Assembly (NCBI GenBank): GCA_027486655.1
Contig: JAIXOR010000041.1
Span: forward strand, 56,647 to 120,646
Length of the DNA: 64,000 nucleotides
DNA from: Verrucomicrobiaceae bacterium
GTDB taxonomy: Bacteria; Verrucomicrobiota; Verrucomicrobiia; Verrucomicrobiales; Akkermansiaceae
Reading direction: 5' to 3'
The notes below the pieces were generated by a model that was not told the DNA's origin, did not search any database, and saw nothing but the letters and a program-made list of their open reading frames with translations. This document shows positions 45,278-54,944 of the stretch, one piece after another. Numbering within the stretch: position 1 is the stretch's first letter; each line of letters begins with the position of its first letter. Position numbers and translations under genes: made by a program.

Positions 45278-46564
45278 TTATTGGTTGCCCATGGTGGAGA
45301 TCATCTTGATGAGCGGCAGGAAGAGCGCGAAGACGACCGAACCGACGATGAGGGCGAGGATCACGATCATGATCGGCTCGAGGATCGAGGTGAGGGCCGT
45401 CACGGCGTTGTCCACTTCATCGTCGTAAACGTCGGCCACCTTGAGGAGCATTTCCGGGAGCTGTCCGGTTTCCTCACCCACGTCCACCATAGAGATGACC
45501 ATGTTCGGGAAGACGCCGGAGGCCTGGAGCGGGGTGACGATGGTTTCCCCTTCCTTGACCGCCTCGTGGACCTTTTCGATGGCCTGGGAGATGACAACGT
45601 TGCCGGCGGTGTCGCGGGTGATGTTGAGGGCCTGGAGGATGGGCACACCGGAGGTGACAAGCGTGCCGAGCGTGCGGGAGAAGCGGGAGACGGCGGACTT
45701 GCGCTGGATGTCACCGAGCACGGGCATGCGGAGTTTCAACGTATCGATCACGACGCGGCCACCCTTGGTGCGGCCCCACATGCCGAAGAGGAAAGCACCG
45801 ATGCCGACCATGATGAAGACGAAGACCACGTTCGGCACGAAGAGCGGCCGGGCGAGGAAGAACTCGGAGGTGCCGAAGACGATCTTGGAGATGAGCGGCA
45901 GTTCCTGATCGGTATTGGCGAACATCTCCTTGAACTTCGGCACGATGAAGATCATCAGGAAGACGAGGATGGCCACGGCGATGAACATGACGATCACCGG
46001 ATAGACCATGGCGGAGACGATCTTGTTTTTGAGCTTCTGCGCCTTTTCCTGATACTCGGCGAGACGGTTGAGGACGATTTCGAGCACACCGCCGAGCTCA
46101 CCGGCCTTGACCATGTTCACGTAGAGCTTGTTGAAGATCTTCGGGTGCTGGGCGAGGGATTCCGAGAAGGTCGAGCCGCCCTGGACGTTTTCGGCGAGCA
46201 CGGCGACGGTGGCCTTGAGGACGGGATTGGGCTCCTGTTTTTCCAAGACGGTGAGGCTGCGGAGGAGCGGCAGGCCGGAATCGATGAGGGTCGCCAGCTG
46301 GCGGGTGAAGATCATCAGGTTCTTGGGCTTCACCCGGCCGCCGATGTGGCCCTTGGAGGACTTGGCCTTGGCCGCGGTTTTGCCTTTCTTGGCGGGGGCC
46401 GCCTTGCCGCCCTTCTTGCCACCCTTGCCCTCTTCCTGGATCTGGGTCGGGTAAAGGCCCTTGCCGCGGAGCTGCTGGATCGCTTCAGCTTCATTGCTGG
46501 CGGAGACGACGCCGGTGGTTTGCTCGCCTTTGGCATCGAGGGCGGAGTATTGAAAGTTGGCCAT
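45278..46564 (-). CDS. gspF: Type II secretion/type IV pilus inner-membrane protein GspF/PilC
   Basis: The 428 residues have two copies of the T2SSF domain, each with a membrane segment (VYPVIVMFIAVAILVFLMIF and, near the end, EPIMIVILALIVGSVVFALF). FTRQLATLIDSGLPLLRSL and FSRTLGTLVTSGVPILQALN are the repeated N-terminal signatures of the two halves. A lysine-rich linker (KGGKKGGKAAPAKKGKTAAK) is an unusual insertion near the start. It is the polytopic platform contacting the ATPase. Confidence 0.92.
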   Translation of the reverse strand: MANFQYSALDAKGEQTTGVVSASNEAEAIQQLRGKGLYPTQIQEEGKGGKKGGKAAPAKKGKTAAKAKSSKGHIGGRVKPKNLMIFTRQLATLIDSGLPLLRSLTVLEKQEPNPVLKATVAVLAENVQGGSTFSESLAQHPKIFNKLYVNMVKAGELGGVLEIVLNRLAEYQEKAQKLKNKIVSAMVYPVIVMFIAVAILVFLMIFIVPKFKEMFANTDQELPLISKIVFGTSEFFLARPLFVPNVVFVFIMVGIGAFLFGMWGRTKGGRVVIDTLKLRMPVLGDIQRKSAVSRFSRTLGTLVTSGVPILQALNITRDTAGNVVISQAIEKVHEAVKEGETIVTPLQASGVFPNMVISMVDVGEETGQLPEMLLKVADVYDDEVDNAVTALTSILEPIMIVILALIVGSVVFALFLPLIKMISTMGNQ

Positions 46565-46650
46565 GGGATGATCTGGGGTTTGGGACGTGTTTTGGCTGGA
46601 GGAAATCGGAAAATTCGCGGCTTGGAAACGGGAAAATACCGAGCGGGGGC

Positions 46651-48321
46651 TCAGGTGTATTTGAGGACCTCTTCGATGGTGGTGCTTCCGGTGTAGATGT
46701 TGCGGAGGCCGTCCTCGCGGAGGGTGTTCATGCCGAGCTCGACGGCTTTCTGCTTGATGACCACCGACGGAGCGCGGGCGGTGATGAGCTCGCGGATGGG
46801 GTCGGTGATGTTGAGCAGCTCGTAGAGACCGCGGCGGCCGCGGTATCCGGTCTGGCCGCAGGCCGAGCAGCCCGCGCCGGTGAAGAACTGCTTGTCGCCG
46901 AGCTCATGGGCGGAGACGCCGAGCTGGCTGAGGATCGCCTCGTTGGGTTCGTAGGGGGATTTGCACTCCTTGCAAATGGTGCGGACGAGACGCTGGGCAA
47001 GCACGCCCTCGAGGGAGGCGGCGACGAGGAAGGGCTCGCAGCCCATGTCGATGAGACGGGTGACAGCACCCGGAGCATCGTTGGTGTGGAGGGTGGAGAG
47101 GACCAAGTGGCCGGTAAGAGCAGCCTGGATGCCGATGGTGGCGGTTTCCTTGTCTCGCATCTCTCCGATCATGATGCGGTCCGGATCCTGACGGAGGAAG
47201 GCGCGCAGGACGCGGGGGAAATCCAGCCCGATCGCCTCGTTGATCGGGATCTGGACGATGCCGTCGATGTCATACTCAACGGGGTCCTCGGCGGTGAGGA
47301 GCTTGGAGTCGATCGTGTTGATGCGGCGCAGCGCGGCGTAGAGCGTGGTGGTTTTGCCCGCTCCGGTGGGGCCGGTGACGATGAAGATGCCGTTGGGCTT
47401 CTCGATCGTGTCGCAGATGTAGTTGTAGATGTAGTCGGTGAGGCCGAGGTTCTCGAGGGAGAGGTTGATCGACGAACGGTCGAGAACGCGGAGCACGATC
47501 GATTCGCCGTGGTGGGTGGGCAGCGAGGAAACGCGCATGTCCACCTGTTTGTCGCCCACCTGTTTGACGATGCGGCCGTCCTGCGGGATGCGGCGCTCGG
47601 CGATGTTCATGTTGGACATGACCTTGACGCGCGAAAGGATGGGCAGCGCCAGGTGAATGGGCGGCGGAGCCATTTCGTAGAGGGCGCCGTCCACGCGGTA
47701 GCGAATGCGGAAGTCCTTCTCGAAGGGCTCGAAGTGAATGTCCGAGGCCTTTTCCTTGATGGCCTGGTAGAGCACGAGGTCGACGTAGCGGATGATGGGC
47801 GCGGAGTTGGCCTCGGATTCCAGATCCTCGGCTCCCTTCGAGTCGCGGGTGACCTCGAACTGGCTGAGGATGTCCTCCATCGCCTTGCCTTCACCGCCGT
47901 AGCATTCGTTGATCTTGGCCTCGACGAGATAGTCCGGGGCGATGACCACGTGGATCTCGCGGCCAAGGGCGAAGCGGAGGTCCTCGACGGTCTGGGGGTT
48001 GAGCGGATCGACCAGGGCGACGTGAAGACCGTGTTCGTCGAACTGGACGGGAAGCGCGCCGTGGAGGCGGGCGGTACCGGCGGGAACGAGGGCCAGCAGG
48101 GCCTCGGGCGGGGTCCAGTCCGAGATATCGACCACGTGGGTGCCGAGTTCGGACGCGACGACGGGCCAGATGTCATCACGGCTGTGGATGACCTGGAAGT
48201 CTGCGAGGACCTCGCCGATTTCCTTTCCGCTGTGATTGACCTCGGTGAGGATGTCCTGGGCGAGGCTCGAATCGACGAGGCCGCGGGCTTGGAAAAGTTC
48301 GATGATCTGGGTGTTGTCCAT
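46651..48321 (-). CDS. gspE: GspE/PilB-type secretion ATPase (second copy)
   Basis: The 556 residues have an N-terminal MshEN-like domain, Walker A GPTGAGKTTT and the Asp box (LPTHHGESIVLRVL). A tetracysteine zinc motif is present (ICKECKSPYE ... GCSACGQTGYRGR). It powers pseudopilus assembly. It lies 48 bp downstream of a homologous ATPase, an uncommon arrangement. Its N-terminus differs strongly from the neighbour, so this is not a recent duplication. Confidence 0.9.
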   Translation of the reverse strand: MDNTQIIELFQARGLVDSSLAQDILTEVNHSGKEIGEVLADFQVIHSRDDIWPVVASELGTHVVDISDWTPPEALLALVPAGTARLHGALPVQFDEHGLHVALVDPLNPQTVEDLRFALGREIHVVIAPDYLVEAKINECYGGEGKAMEDILSQFEVTRDSKGAEDLESEANSAPIIRYVDLVLYQAIKEKASDIHFEPFEKDFRIRYRVDGALYEMAPPPIHLALPILSRVKVMSNMNIAERRIPQDGRIVKQVGDKQVDMRVSSLPTHHGESIVLRVLDRSSINLSLENLGLTDYIYNYICDTIEKPNGIFIVTGPTGAGKTTTLYAALRRINTIDSKLLTAEDPVEYDIDGIVQIPINEAIGLDFPRVLRAFLRQDPDRIMIGEMRDKETATIGIQAALTGHLVLSTLHTNDAPGAVTRLIDMGCEPFLVAASLEGVLAQRLVRTICKECKSPYEPNEAILSQLGVSAHELGDKQFFTGAGCSACGQTGYRGRRGLYELLNITDPIRELITARAPSVVIKQKAVELGMNTLREDGLRNIYTGSTTIEEVLKYT

Positions 48322-48369
48322 GGGACGGGGAGATCGGGAGCGATGGTGAAATGGGTTTGGGAGCGGGGA

Positions 48370-50049
48370 TCAATCGGCGTCGGACATGGTGACGTGGACC
48401 ACTTCGCTGGCGGAGGTGAGGCCGGCGAGCACCTTGCGGATGCCATCCTCGCGGAGAGTGCGCATACCGAGCTCGCGGGCACGGCGGCGGAGCTGGGTGG
48501 TGGTGAGGCCGGTGTTGATCATCTGGCGGACCTCGTCATCGACGATGAAGAGCTCGAAGATGCCCATGCGGCCCTTGTATCCGCCGCCGCGGCATTTCTC
48601 GCAGCCGACGGGGCCGTTGATGGTGGCTTCGCTGGCGCGCGAGACGTCGAGCGAGAGGGCGCGCATTTCCTTTTCGGTGAGTTCCGAAGGGGCCTTGCAG
48701 ATCGGGCAGAGCTTGCGGACGAGGCGCTGGGCCAGAACGGCGCGGACGGCGGAGGCGATGAGGAAGGGCTTCACCCCGATATCCGCGAGACGGGCGACGG
48801 CGGAGGGCGCGTCGTTGGTGTGGAGGGTGGAGAACACCAAGTGGCCGGTGAGCGAGGCATTGATCGCGATGTTCGCGGTTTCCGCATCCCGGATTTCCCC
48901 GATCATGATGATGTTGGGGGCTTGGCGGAGCATCGCGCGGAGGGCGGCGGCGAAGGTCATGCCGATGTCGGTCTTGACCATGACCTGGTTGATGCCGGGA
49001 AGCTCGTATTCGACCGGGTCCTCGACGGTGATGATCTTTTTATCCGGCCGGTTGATGACGTTGAGGCAGCCGTAGAGTGTGGTGGTCTTGCCGGAGCCGG
49101 TGGGGCCGGTGACGAGGAGGATGCCGTCGGGGAGGCCGAGCATTTGCTCGAAGGTTTGCTGGTCATCGGAGAAGAACCCGAGTTCGGGCAGACCGAGGAG
49201 CAGCGAGGATTTGTCGAGAATCCGCATGACGATGGATTCCCCGTGATTGGAAGGCACGGAGGAAACCCGGAGGTCCACCTCCTTGTCGCCCATCTTGAGC
49301 TGGATGCGTCCGTCCTGAGGCAGGCGTTTTTCCGCGATGGACATGGTACCGCTCATCACTTTGAGACGGGCGATGATGGCGGGAAGGAGTTTCTTCGGGT
49401 GGCTGTCCACGTGGACGAGCTTGCCGTCCATGCGGTAGCGGACGCGCACGGAGGTCTCGAGGGGCTCGATGTGAATATCCGACGCACGGAGGCGGAAAGC
49501 CTCGGTGAGCAATTGGATGACGAGGCGGATGATCGGCGCGTCATCGCCGGCGTCTCCGGCTTCCGAATCGCCGCCGGAAACCTTGAGGGTGGCGGCGTCC
49601 GAGGTGGATTGCGAGTCACCGGCGTTGTAGAACTGGCGGAGGTGGTCCGAGATGTCCTGACGGGTGGCGCAAACGAGATTCAGCTCGCGGCCGACGATGT
49701 GCGGCAGGGTATCGAGCGTCTCGAAGTCAAGCGGATCGGCGATGGCGACGGTGAGGGCCAGACCGTCGTCCTCGATGGGGATGACGCGGTAGCGCTTGGC
49801 GACGTCCTCGGTGATCGAGTCGGTCACTCCGGGATCAATGGTGATGTCACCGAGGCGGACGAAGGCGATGCCGGCATTGGCGGCGAGGGTCTGGGCGACG
49901 CCTTCGTGGGTGAGATGGGTGTGGGTGAGGAGGTGCTCGACGATGGTTTCGGAGCCGGAAATCGAGTTCCGGGCGTTGGCCACTTCCTCATGGCTCACCA
50001 GTCCGGCTTCGGCGAGCAGTTCGGCAAGATAATCTTCGTTGGAAAACAC
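48370..50049 (-). CDS. gspE: GspE/PilB-type secretion ATPase (first copy)
   Basis: 559 residues, GTG start. N-terminal MshEN-like domain, Walker A GPTGSGKTTTLY, zinc cysteines (CPICKAP ... GCEKCRGGGYKGR) and RALSLDVSRASE-type C-terminal region. Together with the second ATPase, GspF and GspG it forms a co-linear operon. It is not a PilT-like retraction ATPase, which would lack the N-terminal domain. Confidence 0.9.
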   Translation of the reverse strand: MFSNEDYLAELLAEAGLVSHEEVANARNSISGSETIVEHLLTHTHLTHEGVAQTLAANAGIAFVRLGDITIDPGVTDSITEDVAKRYRVIPIEDDGLALTVAIADPLDFETLDTLPHIVGRELNLVCATRQDISDHLRQFYNAGDSQSTSDAATLKVSGGDSEAGDAGDDAPIIRLVIQLLTEAFRLRASDIHIEPLETSVRVRYRMDGKLVHVDSHPKKLLPAIIARLKVMSGTMSIAEKRLPQDGRIQLKMGDKEVDLRVSSVPSNHGESIVMRILDKSSLLLGLPELGFFSDDQQTFEQMLGLPDGILLVTGPTGSGKTTTLYGCLNVINRPDKKIITVEDPVEYELPGINQVMVKTDIGMTFAAALRAMLRQAPNIIMIGEIRDAETANIAINASLTGHLVFSTLHTNDAPSAVARLADIGVKPFLIASAVRAVLAQRLVRKLCPICKAPSELTEKEMRALSLDVSRASEATINGPVGCEKCRGGGYKGRMGIFELFIVDDEVRQMINTGLTTTQLRRRARELGMRTLREDGIRKVLAGLTSASEVVHVTMSDAD

Positions 50050-50053
50050 AGGG

Positions 50054-50083
50054 TTTGGAGTGCTTTGGAATGATTTGGAGTGA
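50054..50083. repeat. Three 10-bp tandem repeats just upstream of the ATPase start
   Basis: The units TTTGGAGTGC, TTTGGAATGA and TTTGGAGTGA start at 50054, 50064 and 50074, one helical turn apart, in the 187-bp gap 50050-50236. They begin 5 bp from the GTG. A TTGACA-like hexamer lies further upstream on the minus strand. Confidence 0.6.
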
Positions 50084-50236
50084 TCGTGCCGCCGGTCCTA
50101 ACCCTTGCAGCGTCTTTCGGAGATTGGCCAACCGTCCCGGCCGTTGTCAACCAGCCACATCGGAGTATCGCGAGGAAAATCGGGGGATTCCAACGAGGGG
50201 GGGCTCGATTGTAAACACCATGCCAATCCATACGCA

Positions 50237-51166
50237 TCACGACCCGGCGGGAACTCCGAGTTTCGAGGCGACGAGCCAGGCTTCCAGCAAGGCGGGCCAG
50301 GCGGCGGAATCCCCACGGCCGGCGAGGCCGAAACCGTGGCTGCCTTGGGAAAACACGTGGCTGACGACCGGCACGCGGCTTTCCGCGCAGCGGGCGGCGA
50401 ATTCGAGCGAATTGCGCACAGGCACCGCGCCATCGTCCGCGGCATGGATCAGGAAACAGGGCGGGGTGCGGCCGTCCACCCGGGTATGGGTGGAGACGCG
50501 GGCCTGGAGGGCGGCCTCCGGGGACGCACCGAGGAGGCGGCGCTTGGACCCGCCATGCCCCCAGGGATCGTTCATCGAGATGACCGGGTAAACGAGCACG
50601 GCGAAATCCGGGCGGCAGCCGAGTTGGTCGATCTCATCGGTGGTTTCCGCGGGCAGTTTCTCTTCCCAGAGAGTGGCGCACATCGAGGCGAGGTGGCCGC
50701 CGGCGGAGGAGCCCATCACACCGACCTTGGTCGGATCCACGCCCCAGGCCTTGGCGTGATGGCGGGTGAGGCGGATCGCGCGGCGGGCGTCCATGAGGGG
50801 CACGGGGAACTGGTAGCCGGCCTCGTCTTTTCCGCTGACTCGGTATTTCACCAGCACGGCGACCACACCGCGATCGGCAAGCCATTTCGCGTAGTCGCGG
50901 CCCTCGTGGTTCATGGCGAGGATCGTGTAGCCGCCTCCGGGCAGGATGATGACTGCGGCCCCGGTGCGCTTCGAGGGCTTGGGCTCGTAGATCTCATATT
51001 GCGGGACGGCGATGTCGGTGAGGCGCCCCCCCTCGCCTTCACTCTCGACCAGAACGCAGGGCTGGGTGCCTCCGGGAGCCTGCCCGGGCCAGAGCGGCTG
51101 CCACTCGGCGGAGGCGGACCAGCAAGTGGCGATCATGGTGAGAAGGATGGGTTTCAGCGCATTCAT
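50237..51166 (-). CDS. Secreted alpha/beta-hydrolase esterase
   Basis: 309 residues, signal peptide (ILLTMIATCWSASA). AAVIILPGGGYTILAMNHEG holds the HGGG-like oxyanion region, Ser is in MGSSAGGHLASM, Asp in HAADDGAVP and His in SQGSHGFGLAG. The family includes acetyl-xylan and other polysaccharide esterases. ATG 51166 was chosen as it opens the signal peptide. Confidence 0.85.
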   Translation of the reverse strand: MNALKPILLTMIATCWSASAEWQPLWPGQAPGGTQPCVLVESEGEGGRLTDIAVPQYEIYEPKPSKRTGAAVIILPGGGYTILAMNHEGRDYAKWLADRGVVAVLVKYRVSGKDEAGYQFPVPLMDARRAIRLTRHHAKAWGVDPTKVGVMGSSAGGHLASMCATLWEEKLPAETTDEIDQLGCRPDFAVLVYPVISMNDPWGHGGSKRRLLGASPEAALQARVSTHTRVDGRTPPCFLIHAADDGAVPVRNSLEFAARCAESRVPVVSHVFSQGSHGFGLAGRGDSAAWPALLEAWLVASKLGVPAGS

Positions 51167-51217
51167 CGCAGCGAGGACATATGGTCCGGGCGCGGGAGGC
51201 AAGGCCGGAGGATGGAA

Positions 51218-52495
51218 TCAGGATTTCGGGAAGGCGGCGGCGATTTCCTCCGGGGTGACGCCGAGAAGCGCTTTGGAAATCGGTTCGAGCACCTTCGCAT
51301 CCCCATGGAAATGGAGGGTTTCCTGGATGTGAGTGAGTTTCCCGCCCGGTTGGAGGGGAAGCGCGGGTGAGGACGTCTCAAGCTCGTAGAATGGCCCCAA
51401 CGGTGCCTCGCCGGGAGCGGGGGCGCCATCGTTGTAGGCGTTGATCAAGTCGCCTGCGTAAGGATCCGCGTGGTCCATCCACTGCGAGCGGACGTAGGGC
51501 AGCGAGGCGGCATCCGCCGGTGGCACGATGCGCACGATGGTGAGCGTGCCCCGCACCGGATCATAGCTGCCCGCCAGGCCGGTGCTGCGGCCGGGTGGCA
51601 CGCCGATCTTCGAGCGGTAGGCTCCGTCCGCTTTGAAAAACACAGCCTTGTCGGTGGTTTTCAACCGATCCTGCGCCACCTCGCCGAAGTAGTCCGAGTT
51701 CACCGCGTTTCCGGCTCCCTCGCGGATGGGCACCACCACCGTCACTCCGGGGCCGTGCTTGAACATCCCTAACAGCCAGATCGAAACAAGGCCTCCATCC
51801 TTCGTCCACGGGACATCGCCGCGATGGGTGACGACGTTGGTGGTGCGGTAGCAAACCATGGAAACCTCCGCAGGGATGGGGATGCCGAGGAGCATGGACG
51901 TCGCGCCTTTTTCGATGAGCTGCACGGTGCGCTCGATGCCGAGCTTGAGCCGGGTGCCCGCGCGGTTGGTGATCTCGGCATCCTTTTTCAGCTCGATGCG
52001 GGTGGCATCCTTCCTCACCACCTCAAAAGCCTCGGTGTCCATCAGCGCCGGGGTCTTCCAGTTTGCAAACTCGTATGCCGCCGGCGCGGGGGGAAAGAAC
52101 AGCGCGAACTGCCCGCCTTCCGGGCCCATCCAGAAACGCTCCTCACCGCCGAAAACGTGGATGTGTTTCGCAAGCCCGGTGCGTTTTTCCTCCGGGAGGA
52201 TGCCGGTCTCCACATTCGCGTAATGGATCCATCCCATGCTGCCGCCGTTGGCACCGTCCGATGTCGAGGTCATCACCCGTCCCTGCCACGCGGGAGCCAC
52301 CGCCACACGGGCACCGGACGAGACATCCTCCAGCACGTGGACGTCCGTATGCTGTTTCAAAAACTCGACGTCCTGTGCAAAGGTCGCGCTGCCATCCCGC
52401 GGCAGCGGCGGTGGAACGGACACGCTGGTTTTCTTTCCACAGGATGCCTGCAGAACTGCAAGCACGGCCATCACGCAGGCAAAACGGGTTTTCAT
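51218..52495 (-). CDS. Lipoprotein of an uncharacterised secreted family
   Basis: The 425 residues begin with a lipoprotein signal (LAVLQASC). The mature region is beta-rich and resembles DUF4380/DUF6786-type proteins with a galactose-mutarotase-like fold (from memory, not verified), for example GRVMTSTSDGANGGSMGWIH. No catalytic triad is evident. It may bind or convert sugars outside the cell. It is followed 51 bp on by the esterase gene on the same strand. Confidence 0.65.
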   Translation of the reverse strand: MKTRFACVMAVLAVLQASCGKKTSVSVPPPLPRDGSATFAQDVEFLKQHTDVHVLEDVSSGARVAVAPAWQGRVMTSTSDGANGGSMGWIHYANVETGILPEEKRTGLAKHIHVFGGEERFWMGPEGGQFALFFPPAPAAYEFANWKTPALMDTEAFEVVRKDATRIELKKDAEITNRAGTRLKLGIERTVQLIEKGATSMLLGIPIPAEVSMVCYRTTNVVTHRGDVPWTKDGGLVSIWLLGMFKHGPGVTVVVPIREGAGNAVNSDYFGEVAQDRLKTTDKAVFFKADGAYRSKIGVPPGRSTGLAGSYDPVRGTLTIVRIVPPADAASLPYVRSQWMDHADPYAGDLINAYNDGAPAPGEAPLGPFYELETSSPALPLQPGGKLTHIQETLHFHGDAKVLEPISKALLGVTPEEIAAAFPKS

Positions 52496-52529
52496 GTGCA
52501 CCACGGCATGCACGCTGCGCCGCCCCGAT

Positions 52530-53372
52530 TCAAGCCGACATTCGGCCCAGTTCGCGGAGGCTGCCCTCGGTCTCGACGAAAACCCTTCCGATCTCCGCAC
52601 CGGATGTCCACTCGGCCATCTCCCCCACCTCCACCAGCATGAGCGCGGTGGACCACACCTCCGCCACAGCCGCCGCAGGCGCGGTGACCCACACCCGGCG
52701 GCAGCATTCCCTTGGCATGAAATCCGGGCCTCCCGGATGAACGATGTGGCTGCCCTGGATGCCGGTGCCCGAGGCACTCAGCGCCTCTCCCTGGAGCTGG
52801 ATGCGCGTGAATCCGGCATCTCCTTTTAGATCAACGGACCAGGCACCACCGCCCAAGGCGAGCATCGAGCTTGCGCCGGCGGTGATCAGGGCGTCTTCGA
52901 TGCCCCACTCGGAGAGGACACCGCCTGCGAGGTCGAGGGCGAAGCCCTTGCCGATGCCGCCGAGATCGATTTCACGGCCGGGAACGTCGCAGGTGACGGC
53001 CGGACGGTCCGGGTGGATCACGAGCCGGCCTGCGAGCTCGGGTTCGGGCCCCACCGCGCCGGACTTGCGGTGCTCGATGCGGCGGCCGAGCGTGATGTCG
53101 AACAAGCCGCCGGTATCCGCATGGGCCTGCACCGCAAGAATAAGGCAACGGTGGCACTCCTCGCTGATGAACAGGGTCTCGCCCGCGGCCAGGGCGTTGA
53201 TCCGGGAAACGTCGCTGGATTCGATGAAACGGCTCAGCCTCGATTCCAACAAATCGATGAGAGCAAAGCACTCGATCGACACTTCCCGGGCCGTGCCGGG
53301 ATCCACGCCGCGGAGATGGAGGGAGAACACGGTGTTCATGGCCTCGTGCGTGAAATGGACGGCCTCGTTCAT
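52530..53372 (-). CDS. apbE: FAD:protein FMN transferase ApbE
   Basis: The 280 residues contain REIDLGGIGKGFALD, the hallmark DLGG-x-x-KGxAxD motif of ApbE, plus GGLFDITLGR. It covalently attaches FMN to Thr of flavoproteins such as Na+-translocating NADH dehydrogenase (Nqr) or RnfG. No signal peptide is seen, which is unusual because most ApbE proteins are exported. Its start overlaps the stop of the Agl23-like gene by 4 bp (ATGA), giving coupled translation with an unrelated membrane protein. Confidence 0.87.
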   Translation of the reverse strand: MNEAVHFTHEAMNTVFSLHLRGVDPGTAREVSIECFALIDLLESRLSRFIESSDVSRINALAAGETLFISEECHRCLILAVQAHADTGGLFDITLGRRIEHRKSGAVGPEPELAGRLVIHPDRPAVTCDVPGREIDLGGIGKGFALDLAGGVLSEWGIEDALITAGASSMLALGGGAWSVDLKGDAGFTRIQLQGEALSASGTGIQGSHIVHPGGPDFMPRECCRRVWVTAPAAAVAEVWSTALMLVEVGEMAEWTSGAEIGRVFVETEGSLRELGRMSA

Positions 53373-54883
53373 CGTCCCACCTCCATCCACTGCTTCCAGA
53401 TGTCGTTTCTCACAAAAACCAGCAGCGGCACCTCGGCGCGCAGGGCCTGCGGCACCATCTGGTGGGAGGACTCCAGAGTGCTCGAGGTCGCTCCGGCCGC
53501 ATCGGGCATCGCAAACACGAAGGCCATGCCACCCAGCCCGGCCGGTGGCTCCGGCCAGTATCCGACGCGCTCGAAAGCTCTCAGATACCAGGGCAAGGGC
53601 CAGTAATCCGCGCCGACCACCGCCGCAGCCGACTCGGTGCCGGGCGGAGTGAGCGGGCGCAATTTGGCGAGCCAGCTTTCCAGATCCTCGACATCGCGGC
53701 GGGTCGGCACGTAGGCGTAAGGATTGCGTGCGTTTGAAGCCAGTCGACCGCTCGCCTTGCGGGCAAGCTGGAATTGAAAGGCCACCACCGCAGCCACACA
53801 AGCGGCCGACAAAACCGGAAGGGCCTTCCACCGCACATGCCATCCGGTGAGAGCGAATCCCGCAGCGAGGCAAAGATGGGCCCAGGGCAGACAAAGCAGC
53901 CAGGGCGTCTTGTAAGCGATCACGCTGTAGATCAGGAAATGGCACGCGGCGGCATGCACCAGGAAACGCACCCAATGCGCCCGCTCCTGCGGAAACGCCG
54001 CTCCGAACGAACGCAGGTAAGCCACCAAGGCCAGCAACAGCACCGGAGTCTCGAACCACCAGATCCCGGCCGCCTTCTTGGGCCAGGCCATCAGCTCCAG
54101 ATACCAGAAGAACGGTTTGTCATGACCTTCCACGACTTCATACACGAAGAAGGTGCGCACCGCATCCACCGCGCCGCGCGGATGTGTTAGAAAACCGGTG
54201 TAGCAAAGACCGGCGGTGGCCAACGCGGTGATGCCACAAACGAAAAGCGGCCGCCACCCGCTGCGGTACACATCCACCGCCAGACGCCGGTCCCACCAGC
54301 GGGGCACGCAGAGCACGGTGAGCACCACGGCTCCGGACCACGCGATCATGCTGATGGCGAAGCTTTCCTTCGTCGCATACATCAACCCGATGCACAGCCC
54401 CGCCAGCAGCGGCCGCGGCCCGCGGGGCATGGCGGTGAGCGCCGCCAGCGCCAACACACCGAAAAGCGCGAGCAGCATCTCGTGGATGAACATCCGGCTG
54501 TAGTAAACCAGCAGCGGCGAAGTCGCGATGAAGAGCGCGGCCGCCAGCGCGGGCAACGAACCAAAGCGCCGCACCCACAGCAGCGGGGCCAGAACAAGCA
54601 GGCAGCCCGCCACGGCCGGAAGGATCCGCAAGGTGCCCTTGCTCATCGTTTGCCACGAACTCTCGCCACGCGCCTTGCACAACGGAATCGCCAGATCGCC
54701 GAGCACCGGACCGTGGTAATGTTTGGGATCGAATTTGCCTCCACCTTCCATCCGCTGGGCGGTGATCCTTGCGCCGGTGGCCTCATCGGCATGGAAAGGA
54801 CGCGATGACAGATCGTCAAACCTGAGCCACGCCGCGAGTGCGAGCACGAAGATCCAGGCGATGATGTGGAAGGCACGCTCCAT
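53369..54883 (-). CDS. Agl23-like/GT39-type membrane protein (TIGR03663)
   Basis: The 504 residues have ~10 to 12 membrane helices. RFDDLSSRPFHADEA and KFDPKHYHGPVLGDL carry the acidic loop motifs of PMT/ArnT-like GT-C glycosyltransferases, and AYKTPWLLCLPWAHL is typical of the TIGR03663 family (flippase activity-associated Agl23-like). It may add a sugar from a lipid donor to a periplasmic acceptor. The ATG at 54883 was chosen. It is divergent from a cytoplasmic GT2 gene that could make the lipid-linked sugar. Confidence 0.8.
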   Translation of the reverse strand: MERAFHIIAWIFVLALAAWLRFDDLSSRPFHADEATGARITAQRMEGGGKFDPKHYHGPVLGDLAIPLCKARGESSWQTMSKGTLRILPAVAGCLLVLAPLLWVRRFGSLPALAAALFIATSPLLVYYSRMFIHEMLLALFGVLALAALTAMPRGPRPLLAGLCIGLMYATKESFAISMIAWSGAVVLTVLCVPRWWDRRLAVDVYRSGWRPLFVCGITALATAGLCYTGFLTHPRGAVDAVRTFFVYEVVEGHDKPFFWYLELMAWPKKAAGIWWFETPVLLLALVAYLRSFGAAFPQERAHWVRFLVHAAACHFLIYSVIAYKTPWLLCLPWAHLCLAAGFALTGWHVRWKALPVLSAACVAAVVAFQFQLARKASGRLASNARNPYAYVPTRRDVEDLESWLAKLRPLTPPGTESAAAVVGADYWPLPWYLRAFERVGYWPEPPAGLGGMAFVFAMPDAAGATSSTLESSHQMVPQALRAEVPLLVFVRNDIWKQWMEVGR

Positions 54884-54944
54884 CGGGCGGCCGGATACGA
54901 TGAAAGATCCCCTGCCCTCGCAATGTTTATCTCGGCCCCCGCCC

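Noticed and set aside
46906..50073. 1055-codon plus-strand frame opposite the two ATPases
   Set aside because: The two ATPases are unmistakable; this frame is acidic and repetitive as expected of an antisense shadow in GC-rich DNA.
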